A stretch of 64,000 nt of DNA from Cornus controversa (Eukaryota > Streptophyta > Magnoliopsida > Cornales > Cornaceae): the NCBI GenBank assembly GCA_026545225.1, contig CM048847.1, forward strand, positions 4,402,001 to 4,466,000, in the 5' to 3' direction. Every line of letters begins with the position of its first letter. Position 1 is the first letter of the stretch. Below, one piece after another: positions 23,150 through 36,100 of this stretch. Both the position numbers and the translations under genes were made by a program. The notes under the pieces are model-generated. The model saw only the letters and a list, made by a program, of their open reading frames with translations. It searched no databases and had not been told where the DNA came from.

Positions 23150-26100
23150 CGTCACTTCTTTTGGATGCTTTGATGGTCTAATTTGGAAAAAAGAAACTTA
23201 CGATTTCTGATTATGGCACGACTTCTCAAGGAATGGGTTTTTGAATCAGAACAACTCAAACTAAACTTGTTTAAAATCATCGATAGTTTGGGAATTGTTT
23301 CTTTTACTTGTCCAGATGGTTGAAGTTGGCATAGAGCACCATACGGTTGTGATCATGCATGAGTGCAGCATGGAATTACTCTTTTCGATTCAAGACGTCC
23401 TGACGGTTGAATTTGGCATAAAGCAACGTATAATTCTAAGTATGGCACGATTTCACGTGGATTGGGACTTTTCGAATCAGGACAAGTCAAACGAAACAAG
23501 TTCAAAACCGTTGTTGTCATTCTCTATTCTTCTGGAAATCCAGATGGTCAATTATAGCACAAAGAGCCATACGGTTGTCGTCATGCCTGATTATTGCAAG
23601 CAATTGTTCTTTCGACTCAGAACAACTCAAACAAACATGGATGAAGATCGGATCGACATGCTCGTAGTTTCTTTGGGACGCTTTGATGGTTTCATTTAGA
23701 AAAAAGTAGCGTACGATTAGTATTATGGCACGACTTCTCTTGGAATGCGATTTTCGAATCAAAACAACTCAAATGAAACAAGTTTAAAATGGTCGGTAGC
23801 TTGCTAATTGTTTCCTTTAGATGTCCAAACGGTCGAATTTGGAACAAAGTACCATACGGTTGTGATGAAGATCGGATTGACTTGTTCGTCACTTCTTTTG
23901 GATGCTTTGATGGTCTAATTTGGAAAAAAGAAACTTACGATTTCTGATTATGGCACGACTTCTCAAGGAATGGGTTTTTGAATCAGAACAACTCAAACTA
24001 AACTTGTTTAAAATCATCGATAGTTTGGGAATTGTTTCTTTTACTTGTCCAGTTGGTTGAAGTTGGCATAGAGCACCATACTGTTGTGATCATGCATGAG
24101 TGCAGCATGGAATTACTCTTTTCGATTCAAGACGTCCTGACGGTTGAATTTGGCATAAAGCAACGTATAATTCTAAGTATGGCACGATTTCACGAGGATT
24201 GGGACTTTTCGAATCAGGACAAGTCAAACGAAACAAGTTCGAAACCGTTGTTGTCATTCTCTATTCTTCTGGAAATCCAGATGGTCAATTATAGCACAAA
24301 GCGCCATACGATTGTCGTCATGCCTGATTATTGCAAGCAATTGTTCTTTCGACTCAGAACAACTCAAACAAACATGGATGAAGATCGGATCGACATGCTC
24401 GTAGTTTCTTTGGGACGCTTTGATGGTTTCATTTAGAAAAAAGTAGCGTACGATTAGTATTATGGCACGACTTTTCTTGGAATGCGGTTTTCGAATCAAA
24501 ACAACTCAAATGAAACAAGTTTAAAATGGTCGGTAGCTTGCTAATTGTTTCCTTTAGATGTCCAAACGGTCGAATTTGGAACAAAGCACCATACGGTTGT
24601 GATGAAGATCGGATTGACTTGTTCGTCACTTCTTTTGGATGCTTTGATGGTCTAATTTGGAAAAAAGAAACTTACGATTCTGATTATGGCACGACTTCTC
24701 AAGGAATGGGTTTTTGAATCAGAACAACTCAAACTAAACTTGTTTAAAATCTTCGATAGCATGGGAATTGTTTCTTTTACTTGTCCAGATGGTTGAAGTT
24801 GGCATAGAGCACCATAGGGTTGTGATCATGCATGCGTGCAGCATGGAATTAATCTTTTCGATTCAAGACGTCCTGACGGTTGAATTTGGCATAAAGCAAC
24901 GTATAATTCTAGGTATGGCACGATTTCACGTAGATTGGGACTTTTCGAATCAGGACAAGTCAAACGAAACAAGTTCGAAACCGTTGTTGTCATTCTCTAT
25001 TCTTCTGAAAATCCAGATGGTCAATTCTAGCACAATGCGCCATACGGTTGTCGTCATGCCTGATTATTACAAGCAATTGTTCTTTCGACTCAGAACAACT
25101 CAAACAAACATGGATGAAGATCGGATTGACATGCTCGTCGTTTCTTTGGGACGCTTTGATGTTTCATTTAGAAAAAAGTAGCGTACGATTAGTATTATGG
25201 CACGACTTCTCTTGGAATGCGGTTTTCGAATCAAAACAACTCAAATGAAACAAGTTTAAAATAGTTGGTAGCTTGTTAATTGTTTCCTTTAGATGTCCAA
25301 ACGGTCGAACTTGGAACAAAGCACCATACGGTTGTGATGAAGATCGGATTGACTTGTTCGTCACTTCTTTTGGATACTTTGATGGTCTAATTTGGAAAAA
25401 AGAAACTTACGATTCTGATTATGGCACGACTTCTCAAGGAATGGGTTTTTGAATCAGAACAACTCAAACTAAACTTGTTTAAAATCATCGATAGCATGGG
25501 AATTGGTTCTTTTACTTGTCCAGATGGTTGAAGTTGGCATAGAGCACCATAGGGTTGTGATCATGCATGCGTGCAGCATGGAATTACTCTTTTCAATTCA
25601 AGATTTCCTGACGGTTGAATTTGGCATAAAGCAACGTATAATTCTAGGTATGGCACGATTTCACGTAGATTGGGACTTTTCGAATCAGGACAAGTCAAAC
25701 GAAACAAGTTCGAAACCGTTGTTGTCATTCTCTATTCTTCTGGAAATCCAGATGGTTAATTCTAGCACAAAGCGCCATACGGTTGTCGTCATGCCTGATT
25801 ATTGCAAGCAATTGTTCTTTCGACTCAGAACAACTCAAACAAACATGGATGAAGATCGGATCGATGTGCTCGTCGTTTCTTTGGGACGCTTTGATGGTTT
25901 CATTTAGAAAAAAGTAGCGTACGATTAGTATTATGGCACGACTTCTCTTGGAATGCGATTTTCGAATCAAAACAACTCAAATGAAACAAGTTTAAAATGG
26001 TCGGTAGCTTGCTAATTGTTTCCTTTAGATGTCCAAACGGTCGAATTTGGAACAAAGCACCATACGGTTGTGATGAAGATCGGATTGACTTGTTCGTCAC

Positions 26101-29100
26101 TTCTTTTGGATGCTTAGATGGTCTAATTTGGAAAAAAGAAAGTTACGATTTCTGATTATGGCACGACTTCTCAAGGAATGGGTTTTTGAATCAGAACAAC
26201 TCAAACTAAACTTGTTTAAAATCATCGATAGTTTGGGAATTGTTTCTTTTACTTGTCCAGATGGTTGAAGTTAGCATAGAGCACCATACGGTTGTGATCA
26301 TGCATGAGTGCAGCATGGAATTACTCTTTTCGATTCAAGACGTCCTGACGGTTGAATTTCGCATAAAGCAACGTATAATTCTAAGTATGGCACGATTTCA
26401 CGTGGATTGGGACTTTTCGAATCAGGACAAGTCAAACGAAACAAGTTCGAAACTGTTGTTGTCATTCTCTATTCTTCTGGAAATCCAGATGGTCAATTAT
26501 AGCACAAAGCGCCATACGGTTGTCGTCATGCCTGATTATTGCAAGCAATTGTTCTTTCGACTCAGAACAACTCAAACAAACATGGATGAAGATCGGATCG
26601 ACATGCTCGTAGTTTCTTTGGGACGCTTTGATGGTTTCATTTAGAAAAAAGTAGCGTACGATTAGTATTATGGCACGACTTTTCTTGGAATGCGGTTTTC
26701 GAATCAAAACAACTCAAATGAAACAAGTTTAAAATGGTCGGTAGCTTGCTAATTGTTTCCTTTAGATGTCCAAACGGTCGAATTTGGAACAAAGCACCAT
26801 ACGGTTGTGATGAAGATCGGATTGACTTGTTCGTCACTTCTTTTGGATGCTTTGATGGTCTAATTTGGAAAAAAGAAACTTACGATTCTGATTATGGCAC
26901 GACTTCTCAAGGAATGGGTTTTTGAATCAGAACAACTCAAACTAAACTTGTTTAAAATCATCGATAGCTTGGGAATTGTTTCTTTTACTTGTGCAGATGG
27001 TTGAAGTTGGCATAGAGCACCATAGGGTTGTGATCATGCATGCGTGCAACATGGAATTACTCTTTTCGATTCAAGATTTCCTGACAGTTGAATTTGGCAT
27101 AAAGCAACGTATAATTCTAGGTATGGCACAATTTCACGTAGATTGGGACTTTTCGAATCAGGACAAGTCAAACGAAACAAGTTCGGAACCGTTGTTGTCA
27201 TTCTCTATTCTTCTGGAAATCCAGATGGTCAATTCTAGCACAAAGCGCCATACGGTTGTCGTCATGCCTGATTATTGCAAGCAATTGTTCTTTCGACTCA
27301 GAACAACTCAAACAAACATGGATGAAGATCGGATCGACATGCTCGTCGTTTCTTTGGGACGCTTTGATGGTTTCATTTAGAAAAAAGTAGCGTACGATTA
27401 GTATTATGGCACGACTTCTCTTGGAATGCGATTTTCGAATCAAAACAACTCAAATGAAACAAGTTTAAAATTGTCGGTAGCTTGCTAATTGTTTCCTTTA
27501 GATGTCCAAACGGTCGAATTTGGAACAAAGCACCATACGGTTGTGATGAAGATCGGATTGACTTGTTCGTCACTTCTTTTGGATGCTTTGATGGTCTAAT
27601 TTGGAAAAAAGAAACTTACGATTCTGATTATGGCACGACTTCTCAAGGAATGGGTTTTTGAATCAGAACAACTCAAACTAAACTTGTTTAAAATCATCGA
27701 TAGCTTGGGAATTGTTTCTTTTACTTGTCCAGATGGTTGAAGTTGGCATAGAGCACCATACGGTTGTGATCATGCATGAGTGCAGCATGGAATTACTCTT
27801 TTCAATTCAAGACGTCCTGACGGTTGAATTTGGCATAAAGCAACGTATAATTCTTTGTATGGCACGATTTCAGGTGGATTGGGACTTTTCGAATCAGGAT
27901 AAGTCAAACGAAACAAGTTCGAAACCGTTGTTGTCATTCTCTATTCTTCTGGAAATCCAGATGGTCAATTCTAGCACAAAGCGCCATACGGTTGTCGTCA
28001 TGCCTGATTATTGCAAGCAATTGTTCTTTCGACTCAGAACAACTCAAACAAACATGGATGAAGATCGGATTGACATACTCGTCGTTTCTTTGGGACGCTT
28101 TGATGGTTTCATTTAGAAAAAAGTAGCGTACGATTAGTATTATGGCACGACTTCTCTTGGAATGCGGTTTTCGAATCAAAACAACTCAAATGAAACAACT
28201 TTAAAATGGTTGGTAGCTTGCTAATTGTTTCCTTTAGATGTCCAAACGGTCGAATTTGGAACAAAGCACCATACAGTTGTGATGAAGATCGGATTGACTT
28301 GTTCGTCACTTCTTTTGGATGCTTTGATGGTCTAATTTGGAAAAAAGAAACTTACGATTCTGATTATGGCACGACTTCTCAAGGAATGGGTTTTTGAATC
28401 AGAACAACTCAAACTAAACTTGTTTAAAATCATCGATAGCTTGGGAATTGTTTCTTTTACTTGTCCAGATGGTTGAAGTTGGCATAGAGCACCATACGGT
28501 TGTGATCATGCATGAGTGCAGCATGGAATTACTCTTTTTGATTCAAGAGGTCCTGACGGTTGATTTTGGCATAAAGCAACGTATAATTCTAGGTATGGCA
28601 CGATTTCAGGTGGATTGGGACTTTTCGAATCAGGACAAGTCAAACGAAACAAGTTCGAAACCGTTGTTGTCATTCTCTATTCTTCTGGACATCCAGATGG
28701 GCAATTCTAGCACAAAGCGCCATACGTTTGTCGTCATGCCTGATTATTGCAAGCAATTGTTCTTTCGACTCAGAACAACTCAAACAAACATGGATGAAGA
28801 TCGGATTGACATGCTCGTCGTTTCTTTGGGACGCTTTGATGTTTCATTTAGAAAAAAGTAGCGTACGATTAGTATTATGGCACGACTTCTCTTGGAATGC
28901 GGTTTTCGAATCAAAATAACACAAATGAAAAAAGTTTAAAATAGTTGGTAGCTTGCTAATTGTTTCCTTTAGATGTCCAAACGGTCGAACTTGGAACAAA
29001 GCACCATACGGTTGTGATGAAGATCGGATTGACTTGTTCGTCAGTTCTTTTGGATGCTTTCATGGTCTAATTTGGAAAAAAGAAACTTACGATTCTGATT

Positions 29101-32100
29101 ATGGCACGACTTCTCAAGGAATGGGTTTTTGAATCAGAACAACTCAAACTAAACTTGTTTAAAATCTTCGATAGCATGGTAATTGTTTCTTTTACTTGTC
29201 CAGATGGTTGAAGTTGGCGTAGAGCACCATAGGGTTGTGATCATGCATGCGTGCAGCATGGAATTAATCTTTTCGATTCAAGACGTCCTGACGGTTGAAT
29301 TTGGCATAAAGCAACGTATAATTCTACGTATGGCACGATTTCACGTAGATTGGGACTTTTCGAATCAGGACAAGTCAAACGAAACAAGTTCGAAACCGTT
29401 GTTGTCATTCTCTATTCTTCTGAAAATCCAGATGGTCAATTCTAGCACAATGCGCCATACGGTTGTCGTCATGCCTGATTATTACAAGCAATTGTTCTTT
29501 CGACTCAGAACAACTCAAACAAACATGGATGAAGATCGGATTGACATGCTCGTCGTTTCTTTGGGACGCTTTGATGTTTCATTTAGAAAAAAGTAGCGTA
29601 CGATTAGTATTATGGCACGACTTCTCTTGGAATGCGGTTTTCGAATCAAAACAACTCAAATGAAACAAGTTTAAAATAGTTGGTAGCTTGTTAATTGTTT
29701 CCTTTAGATGTCCAAACTGTCGAACTTGGAACAAAGCACCATACGGTTGTGATGAAGATCGGATTGACTTGTTCGTCACTTCTTTTGGATACTTTGATGG
29801 TCTAATTTGGAAAAAAGAAACTTACGATTCTGATTATGGCACGACTTCTCAAGGAATGGGTTTTTGAATCAGAACAACTCAAACTAAACTTGTTTAAAAT
29901 CATCGATAGCTTGGGAATTGTTTCTTTTACTTGTGCAGATGGTTGAAGTTGGCATAGAGCACCATACGGTTGTGATCATGCATGAGTGCAGCATGGAATT
30001 ACTCTTTTTGATTCAAGAGGTCCTGACGGTTGATTTTGGCATAAAGCAACGTATAATTCTAGGTATGGCACGATTTCACGTGGATTGGGACTTTTCGAAT
30101 CAGGACAAGTCAAACGAAACAAGACTGAAACCGTTGTTGTCAATCTCTATTCTTCTGGACATCCAGATGGGCAATTCTAGCACAAAGCGCCATACGTTTG
30201 TCGTCATGCCTGATTATTGCAAGCAATTGTTCTTTCGACTCAGAACAACTCAAACAAACATGGATGAAGATCGGATTGACATGCTCGTCGTTTCTTTGGG
30301 ATGCTTTGATGGTTTTATTTAGGAAAAAGTAGCGTACGATTAGTATTATGGCACGACTTCTCTTGGAATGCGGTTTTCGAATCAAAATAACTCAAATGAA
30401 ACAAGTTTAAAATGGTCGGTAGCTTGCTAATTGTTTCCTTTAGATGTCCAAACGGTTGAATTTGGAACAAAGCACCATACGGTTGTGATGAAGATCGGAT
30501 TGACTTGTTTGTCACTTCTTTTGGATGCTTTTGATGGTCTAATTTGGAAAAAAGAAACTTACGATTCTGATTATGGCACGACTTCTCAAGGAATGGGTTT
30601 TTGAATCAGAACAACTCAAACTAAACTTTTTTAAAATCATCGATAGCTTGGGAATTGTTTCTTCTACTTGTCCAGATGGTTGAAGTTGGCATAGAGCACC
30701 ATAGGGTTGTGATCATGCATGCGTGCAGCATGGAATTAATCTTTTCGATTCAAGACGTCCTGACGGTTGAATTTGGCATAAAGCAACGTATAATTCTAGG
30801 TATGGCATGATTTCACGTAGATTGGGACTTTTCGAATCAGGACAAGTCAAACGAAACAAGTTTGAAACTGTTGTTGTCATTCTCTATTCTTCTGGAAATC
30901 CAGATAGTCAATTCTAGCACAAAGCGCCATACGGTTGTCGTCATGCCTGATTATTGCAAGCAATTGTTTCTTTCAACTCAGAACAACTCAAACAAACATG
31001 GATGAAGATCAGATCGACATGCTCGTCGTTTCTTTGGGACGCTTTGATGGTTTCATTTAGAAAAAAGCAGCGTACGATTAGTATTATGGCATGACTTCTC
31101 TTAGAATGCGATTTTCGAATCAAAACAACTCAAATGAAACAAGTTTAAAATGGTCGGTAGCTTGCTAATTGTTTCCTTTAGATGTCCAAACGGTCGAATT
31201 TGGAACAAAGCACCATACGGTTGTGATGAAGATCGGATTGACTTGTTTGTCACTTCTTTTGGATGCTTTTGATGGTCTAATTTGGAGAAAAGAAACTTAC
31301 GATTCTGATTATGGCACGACTTCTCAAGGAATGGGTTTTTGAATCAGAACAACTCAAACTAAACTTGTTTAAAATCATCGATAGCTTGGGAATTGTTTCT
31401 TTTACTTGTGCAGATGGTTGAAGTTGGCATAGAGCACCATACGGTTGTGATCATGCAAGCGTGCAGCATGGAATTACTCTTTTCGATTCAAGACGTCCTG
31501 ACGGTTGAATTTGGCATAAAGCAACGTATAATTCTAGGTATGGCATGATTTCACATAGATTGGGACTTTTCGAATCAGGACAAGTCAAACGAAACAAATT
31601 CGAAACTGTTGTTGTCATTCTCTATTCCTCTGGAAATCCAGATGGTCAATTCTAGCACAAAGCGCTATACGGTTGTCGTCATGCCTGATTATTGTAAGCA
31701 ATTGTTTCTTTCAACTCAGAACAACTCAAACAAACATGGATGAAGATCAGATCGACATGCTCGTCGTTTCTTTGGGACGCTTTGATGTTTCATTCAGAAA
31801 AAAGTAGCGTACGATTAGTATTATGGCATGACTTCTCTTAGAATGCGATTTTCGAATCAAAACAACTCAAATGAAACAAGTTTAAAATGGTCGGTAGCTT
31901 GCTAATTGTTTCCTTTAGATGTCCAAACGGTCGAATTTGGAACAAAGCACCATACGGTTGTGATGAAGATCGGATTGACTTGTTCGTCACTTCTTTTGGA
32001 TGCTTTGATGGTCTAATTTGGAAAAAAGAAACTTACGATTCTGATTATGGCCCGACTTCTCAAGGAATGGGTTTTTGAATCAGAACAACTCAAACTAAAC

Positions 32101-32653
32101 TTGTTTAAAATCATCGATAGCTTGGGAATTGTTTCTTTTACTTGTCCAGATGGTTGAAGTTGGCATAGAGCACCATAGGGTTGTGATTATGCATGCGTGC
32201 AGCATGGAATTACTCTTTTCGATTCAAGACGTCCTGACGGTTGAATTTGGCATAAAGCAACGTATAATTCTAGGTATGGCATGATTTCACGTAGATTGGG
32301 ACTTTTCGAATCAGGACAAGTCAAACGAAACAAGTTCGAAACTGTTGTTGTCATTCTCTATTCTTCTGGAAATCCAGATGGTTAATTCTAGCACAAAGCG
32401 CCATACGGTTGTCGTCATGCCTGATTTTTGCAAGCAATTGTTCTTTCGACTCAGAACAACTCAAACAAACATGGACGAAGATCGAATCGACATGCTCGTC
32501 ATTTCTTTGGGACGCTTTGATGGTTTCATTTAGAAAAAAGCAGCGTACGATTAGTATTATGGCACGACTTCTCTTGGAATGCGATTTTCGAATCAAAACA
32601 ACTCAAATGAAACAAGTTTAAAATGGTCGGTAGCTTGCTAATTGTTTCCTTTA
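23150..32653 (+). repeat. 736-bp satellite array, L-only block right of the Athila element
   Basis: After a partial unit, twelve full-length units start at 23820, 24557, 25292, 26028, 26765, 27501, 28237, 28972, 29707, 30443, 31181 and 31918. Variant order repeats. The units whose + frames start at 25503, 26240, 26976, 27712, 28448 and 29183 match those at 6920, 7657, 8393, 9129, 9865 and 10601 in order, at a constant offset of 18582-18583 bp. Two adjacent units (30443, 31181) share a one-base T insertion (near 30968 and 31706) that breaks the 134-codon frame, evidence of a local dimer duplication. No shortened unit occurs in this block. Confidence 0.95.
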
Positions 32654-33126
32654 GATGTCCAAACGGTCGAATTTGGAACAAAGCACCATACGGTTGTGAT
32701 GAAGATCGGATTGACATATTCGTCACTTCTTTTGGATGCTTTGATGGTCTAATTTGGAAAAAAGAAACTTTGGATTCTGATTATGGCACGACTTCTCAAG
32801 GAATGGGTTTTTGAATCAGAACAACTCAAACTAAACTTGTTTAAAATCCTCGATAGCTTGGCAATTGTTTCTTTTACTTTTCCAGATGGTTGAAGTTGGC
32901 ATAGAGCACCATACGGTTGTGATCATTCATGAGTGCAACAAGGAATTACTCTTTTCGGATCGACATGCTCGTCGTTTCTTTGGGACGCTTTGATGGTTTT
33001 ATTTAGAAAAAAGCAGCGTACGATTAGTATTATGGCACGACTTCTCTTGGAATGCGATTTTCGAATCAAAACAACTCAAATGAAACAAGTTTGAAATGGT
33101 CGGTAGCTTGCTAATTGTTTCCTTTA
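32654..33126 (+). repeat. First 473-bp deletion-derivative satellite unit (S type)
   Basis: Compared with the 736-bp unit, 263 bp are missing. Sequence passes from CTCTTTTCG in the third subunit directly to GATCGACATGCTCG in the fifth (junction near 32956). TCG is shared at the two breakpoints, as expected for a microhomology or slippage deletion. The same junction occurs in all S units: 32654, 34600, 36546, 38492, 39701, 41646, 42855, 44800, 46009, 47955, 49900, 53317, 54385, 57066, 58134 and 63023, so the deletion arose once and was then multiplied. S units also share ATCATTCATGAGTGCAACAAG just before the junction. Confidence 0.93.
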
Positions 33127-36100
33127 GATGTCCAAACGGTCGAATTTGGAACAAAGCACCATACGGTTGTGATGAAGATCGGATTGACTTGTTCGTCACT
33201 TCTTTTGGATGCTTTGATGGTCTAATTTGGAAAAAAGAAACTTACGATTCTGATTATGGCACGACTTCTCAAGGAATGGGGTTTTTGAATCAGAACAACT
33301 CAAACTAAACTTGTTTAAAATCATCGATAGCTTGGGAATTGTTTCTTTTACTTGTCCAGATGGTTGAAGTTGGCATAGAGCACCATACGGTTGTGATCAT
33401 GCATGAGTGCAGCATGGAATTACTCTTTTCGATTCAAGATGTCCTGACGGTTGAATTTGGCATAAAGCAACGTATAATTCTAGGTAAGGCACGATTTCAG
33501 GTGGATTGGGACTTTTCGAATCAGGACAAGTCAAACGAAACAAGTTTGAAACCGTTGTTGTCATTCTCTATTCTTCTGGAAATCCAGATGGTCAATTCTA
33601 GCACAAAGCGCCATACGGTTGTCGTCATGCCTGATTATTGCAAGCAATTGTTCTTTCGACTCAGAACAACTCAAACAAACATGGATGAAGATCGGATTGA
33701 CATGCTCGTCGTTTCTTTGGGACGCTTTGATGGTTTCATTTAGAAAAAAGTAGCGTACGATTAGTATTATGGCACGACTTCTCTTGGAATGCGGTTTTCA
33801 AATCAAAACAACTCAAATGAAACAAGTTTAAAATAGTTGGTAGCTTGCTAATTGTTTCCTTTAGATGTCCAAACGGTCGAATTTGGAACAAAGCACCATA
33901 CGGTTGTGATGAAGATCGGATTGACTTGTTCGTCACTTCTTTTGGATGCTTTGATGGTCTAATTTGGAAAAAAGAAACTTACGATTCTGATTATGGCACG
34001 ACTTCTCAAGGAATGGGTTTTTGAATCAGAACAACTCAAACTAAACTTGTTTAAAATCATCGATAGCTTGGGAATTGTTTCTTTTACTTGTGCAGATGGT
34101 TGAAGTTGGCATAGAGCACCATACGATTGTGATCATGCATGAGTGCAGCATGGAATTACTCTTTTCGATTCAAGACGTCCTGACGGTTGAATTTGGGATA
34201 AAGCAACGTATAATTCTAGGTATGGCACGATTTCAGGTGGATTGGGACTTTTCGAATCAGGACAAGTCAAACGAAACAAGTTCGAAACCGTTGTTGTCAT
34301 TCTCTATTCTTCTGGAAATCCAGATGGTCAATTCTGGCACAAAGCGCCATACGGTTGTCATCATGCCTGATTTTTGCAAGCAATTGTTCTTTCGACTCAG
34401 AACAACTCAAACAAACATGGACGAAGATCGAATCGACATGCTCGTCATTTCTTTGGGACGCTTTGATGGTTTCATTTAGAAAAAAGCAGCGTACGATTAG
34501 TATTATGGCACGACTTCTCTTGGAATGCGATTTTCGAATCAAAACAACTCAAATGAAACAAGTTTAAAATGGTCGGTAGCTTGCTAATTGTTTCCTTTAG
34601 ATGTCCAAACGGTCGAATTTGGAACAAAGCACCATACGGTTGTGATGAAGATTGGATTGACATGTTCGTCACTTCTTTTGGATGCTTTGATGGTCTAATT
34701 TGGAAAAAAGAAACTTTGGATTCTGATTATGGCACGACTTCTCAAGGAATGGGTTTTTGAATCAGAACAACTCAAACTAAACTTGTTTAAAATCCTCGAT
34801 AGCTTGGCAATTGTTTCTTTAACTTTTCCAGATGGTTGAAGTTGGCATAGAGCACCATACGGTTGTGATCATTCATGAGTGCAACAAGGAATTACTCTTT
34901 TCGGATCGACATGCTCGTCGTTTCTTTGGGACGCTTTGATGGTTTTATTTAGAAAAAAGTAGCGTACGATTAGTATTATGGCACAACTTCTCTTGGAATG
35001 CGATTTTCGAATCAAAACAACTCAAATGAAACAAGTTTGAAATGGTCGGTAGCTTGCTAATTGTTTCCTTTAGATGTCCAAACGGTCGAATTTGGAACAA
35101 AGCACCATACGGTTGTGATGAAGATCGGATTGACTTGTTCGTCACTTCTTTTGGATGCTTTGATGGTCTAATTTGGAAAAAACAAACTTACGATTCTGAT
35201 TATGGCACGACTTCTCAAGGAATGGGGTTTTTGAATCAGAACAACTCAAACTAAACTTGTTTAAAATCATCGATAGCTTGGGAATTGTTTCTTTTACTTG
35301 TCCAGATGGTTGAAGTTGGCATAGAGCACCATACAGTTGTGATCATGCATGAGTGCAGCATGGAATTACTCTTTTCGATTCAAGATGTCCTGACGGTTGA
35401 ATTTGGCATAAAGCAACGTATAATTCTAGGTAAGGCACGATTTCAGGTGGATTGGGACTTTTCGAATCAGGACAAGTCAAACGAAACAAGTTTGAAACCA
35501 TTATTGTCATTCTCTATTCTTCTGGAAATCCAGATGGTCAATTCTAGCACAAAGCGCCATACGGTTGTCGTCATGCCTGATTATTGCAAGCAATTGTTCT
35601 TTCGACTCAGAACAACTCAAACAAACATGGATGAAGATCGGATTGACATGCTCGTCGTTTCTTTGGGACGCTTTGATGGTTTCATTTAGAAAAAAGTAGC
35701 GTACGATTAGTATTATGGCACGACTTCTCTTGGAATGCGGTTTCCAAATCAAAACAACTCAAATGAAACAAGTTTAAAATAGTTGGTAGCTTGCTAATTG
35801 TTTCCTTTAGATGTCCAAACGGTCGAATTTGGAACAAAGCACCATACGGTTGTGATGAAGATCGGATTGACTTGTTCGTCACTTCTTTTGGATGCTTTGA
35901 TGGTCTAATTTGGAAAAAAGAAACTTACGATTCTGATTATGGCACGACTTCTCAAGGAATGGGTTTTTGAATCAGAACAACTCAAACTAAACTTGTTTAA
36001 AATCATCGATAGCTTGGGAATTGTTTCTTTTACTTGTGCAGATTGTTGAAGTTGGCATAGAGCACCATACGGTTGTGATCATGCATGAGTGCAGCATGGA

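Larger units (their letters stand above)
13362..23150 (-). mobile_element. Athila-lineage Ty3/gypsy retrotransposon, 5'-truncated, inserted in the satellite
   Basis: Read on the - strand, the element has about 1.03 kb of 5' leader, a single gag-pol frame (22120 to 16571), about 1.95 kb of 3' non-coding sequence, a polypurine tract and a 1247-bp 3' LTR. The gag style, the FMDD reverse transcriptase and the absence of a chromodomain or second RNase H place it in Athila rather than Tat/Ogre or chromoviruses. No 5' LTR or primer-binding site occurs at the right end: sequence passes from leader into satellite at 23150. The satellite is interrupted after AACAAAG (13361) and resumes 37 bp further along the unit, so no target-site duplication is visible. 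The simplest reading is insertion followed by one deletion of the 5' LTR, primer site and 37 bp of flank. There is no env-like frame. Confidence 0.9.
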
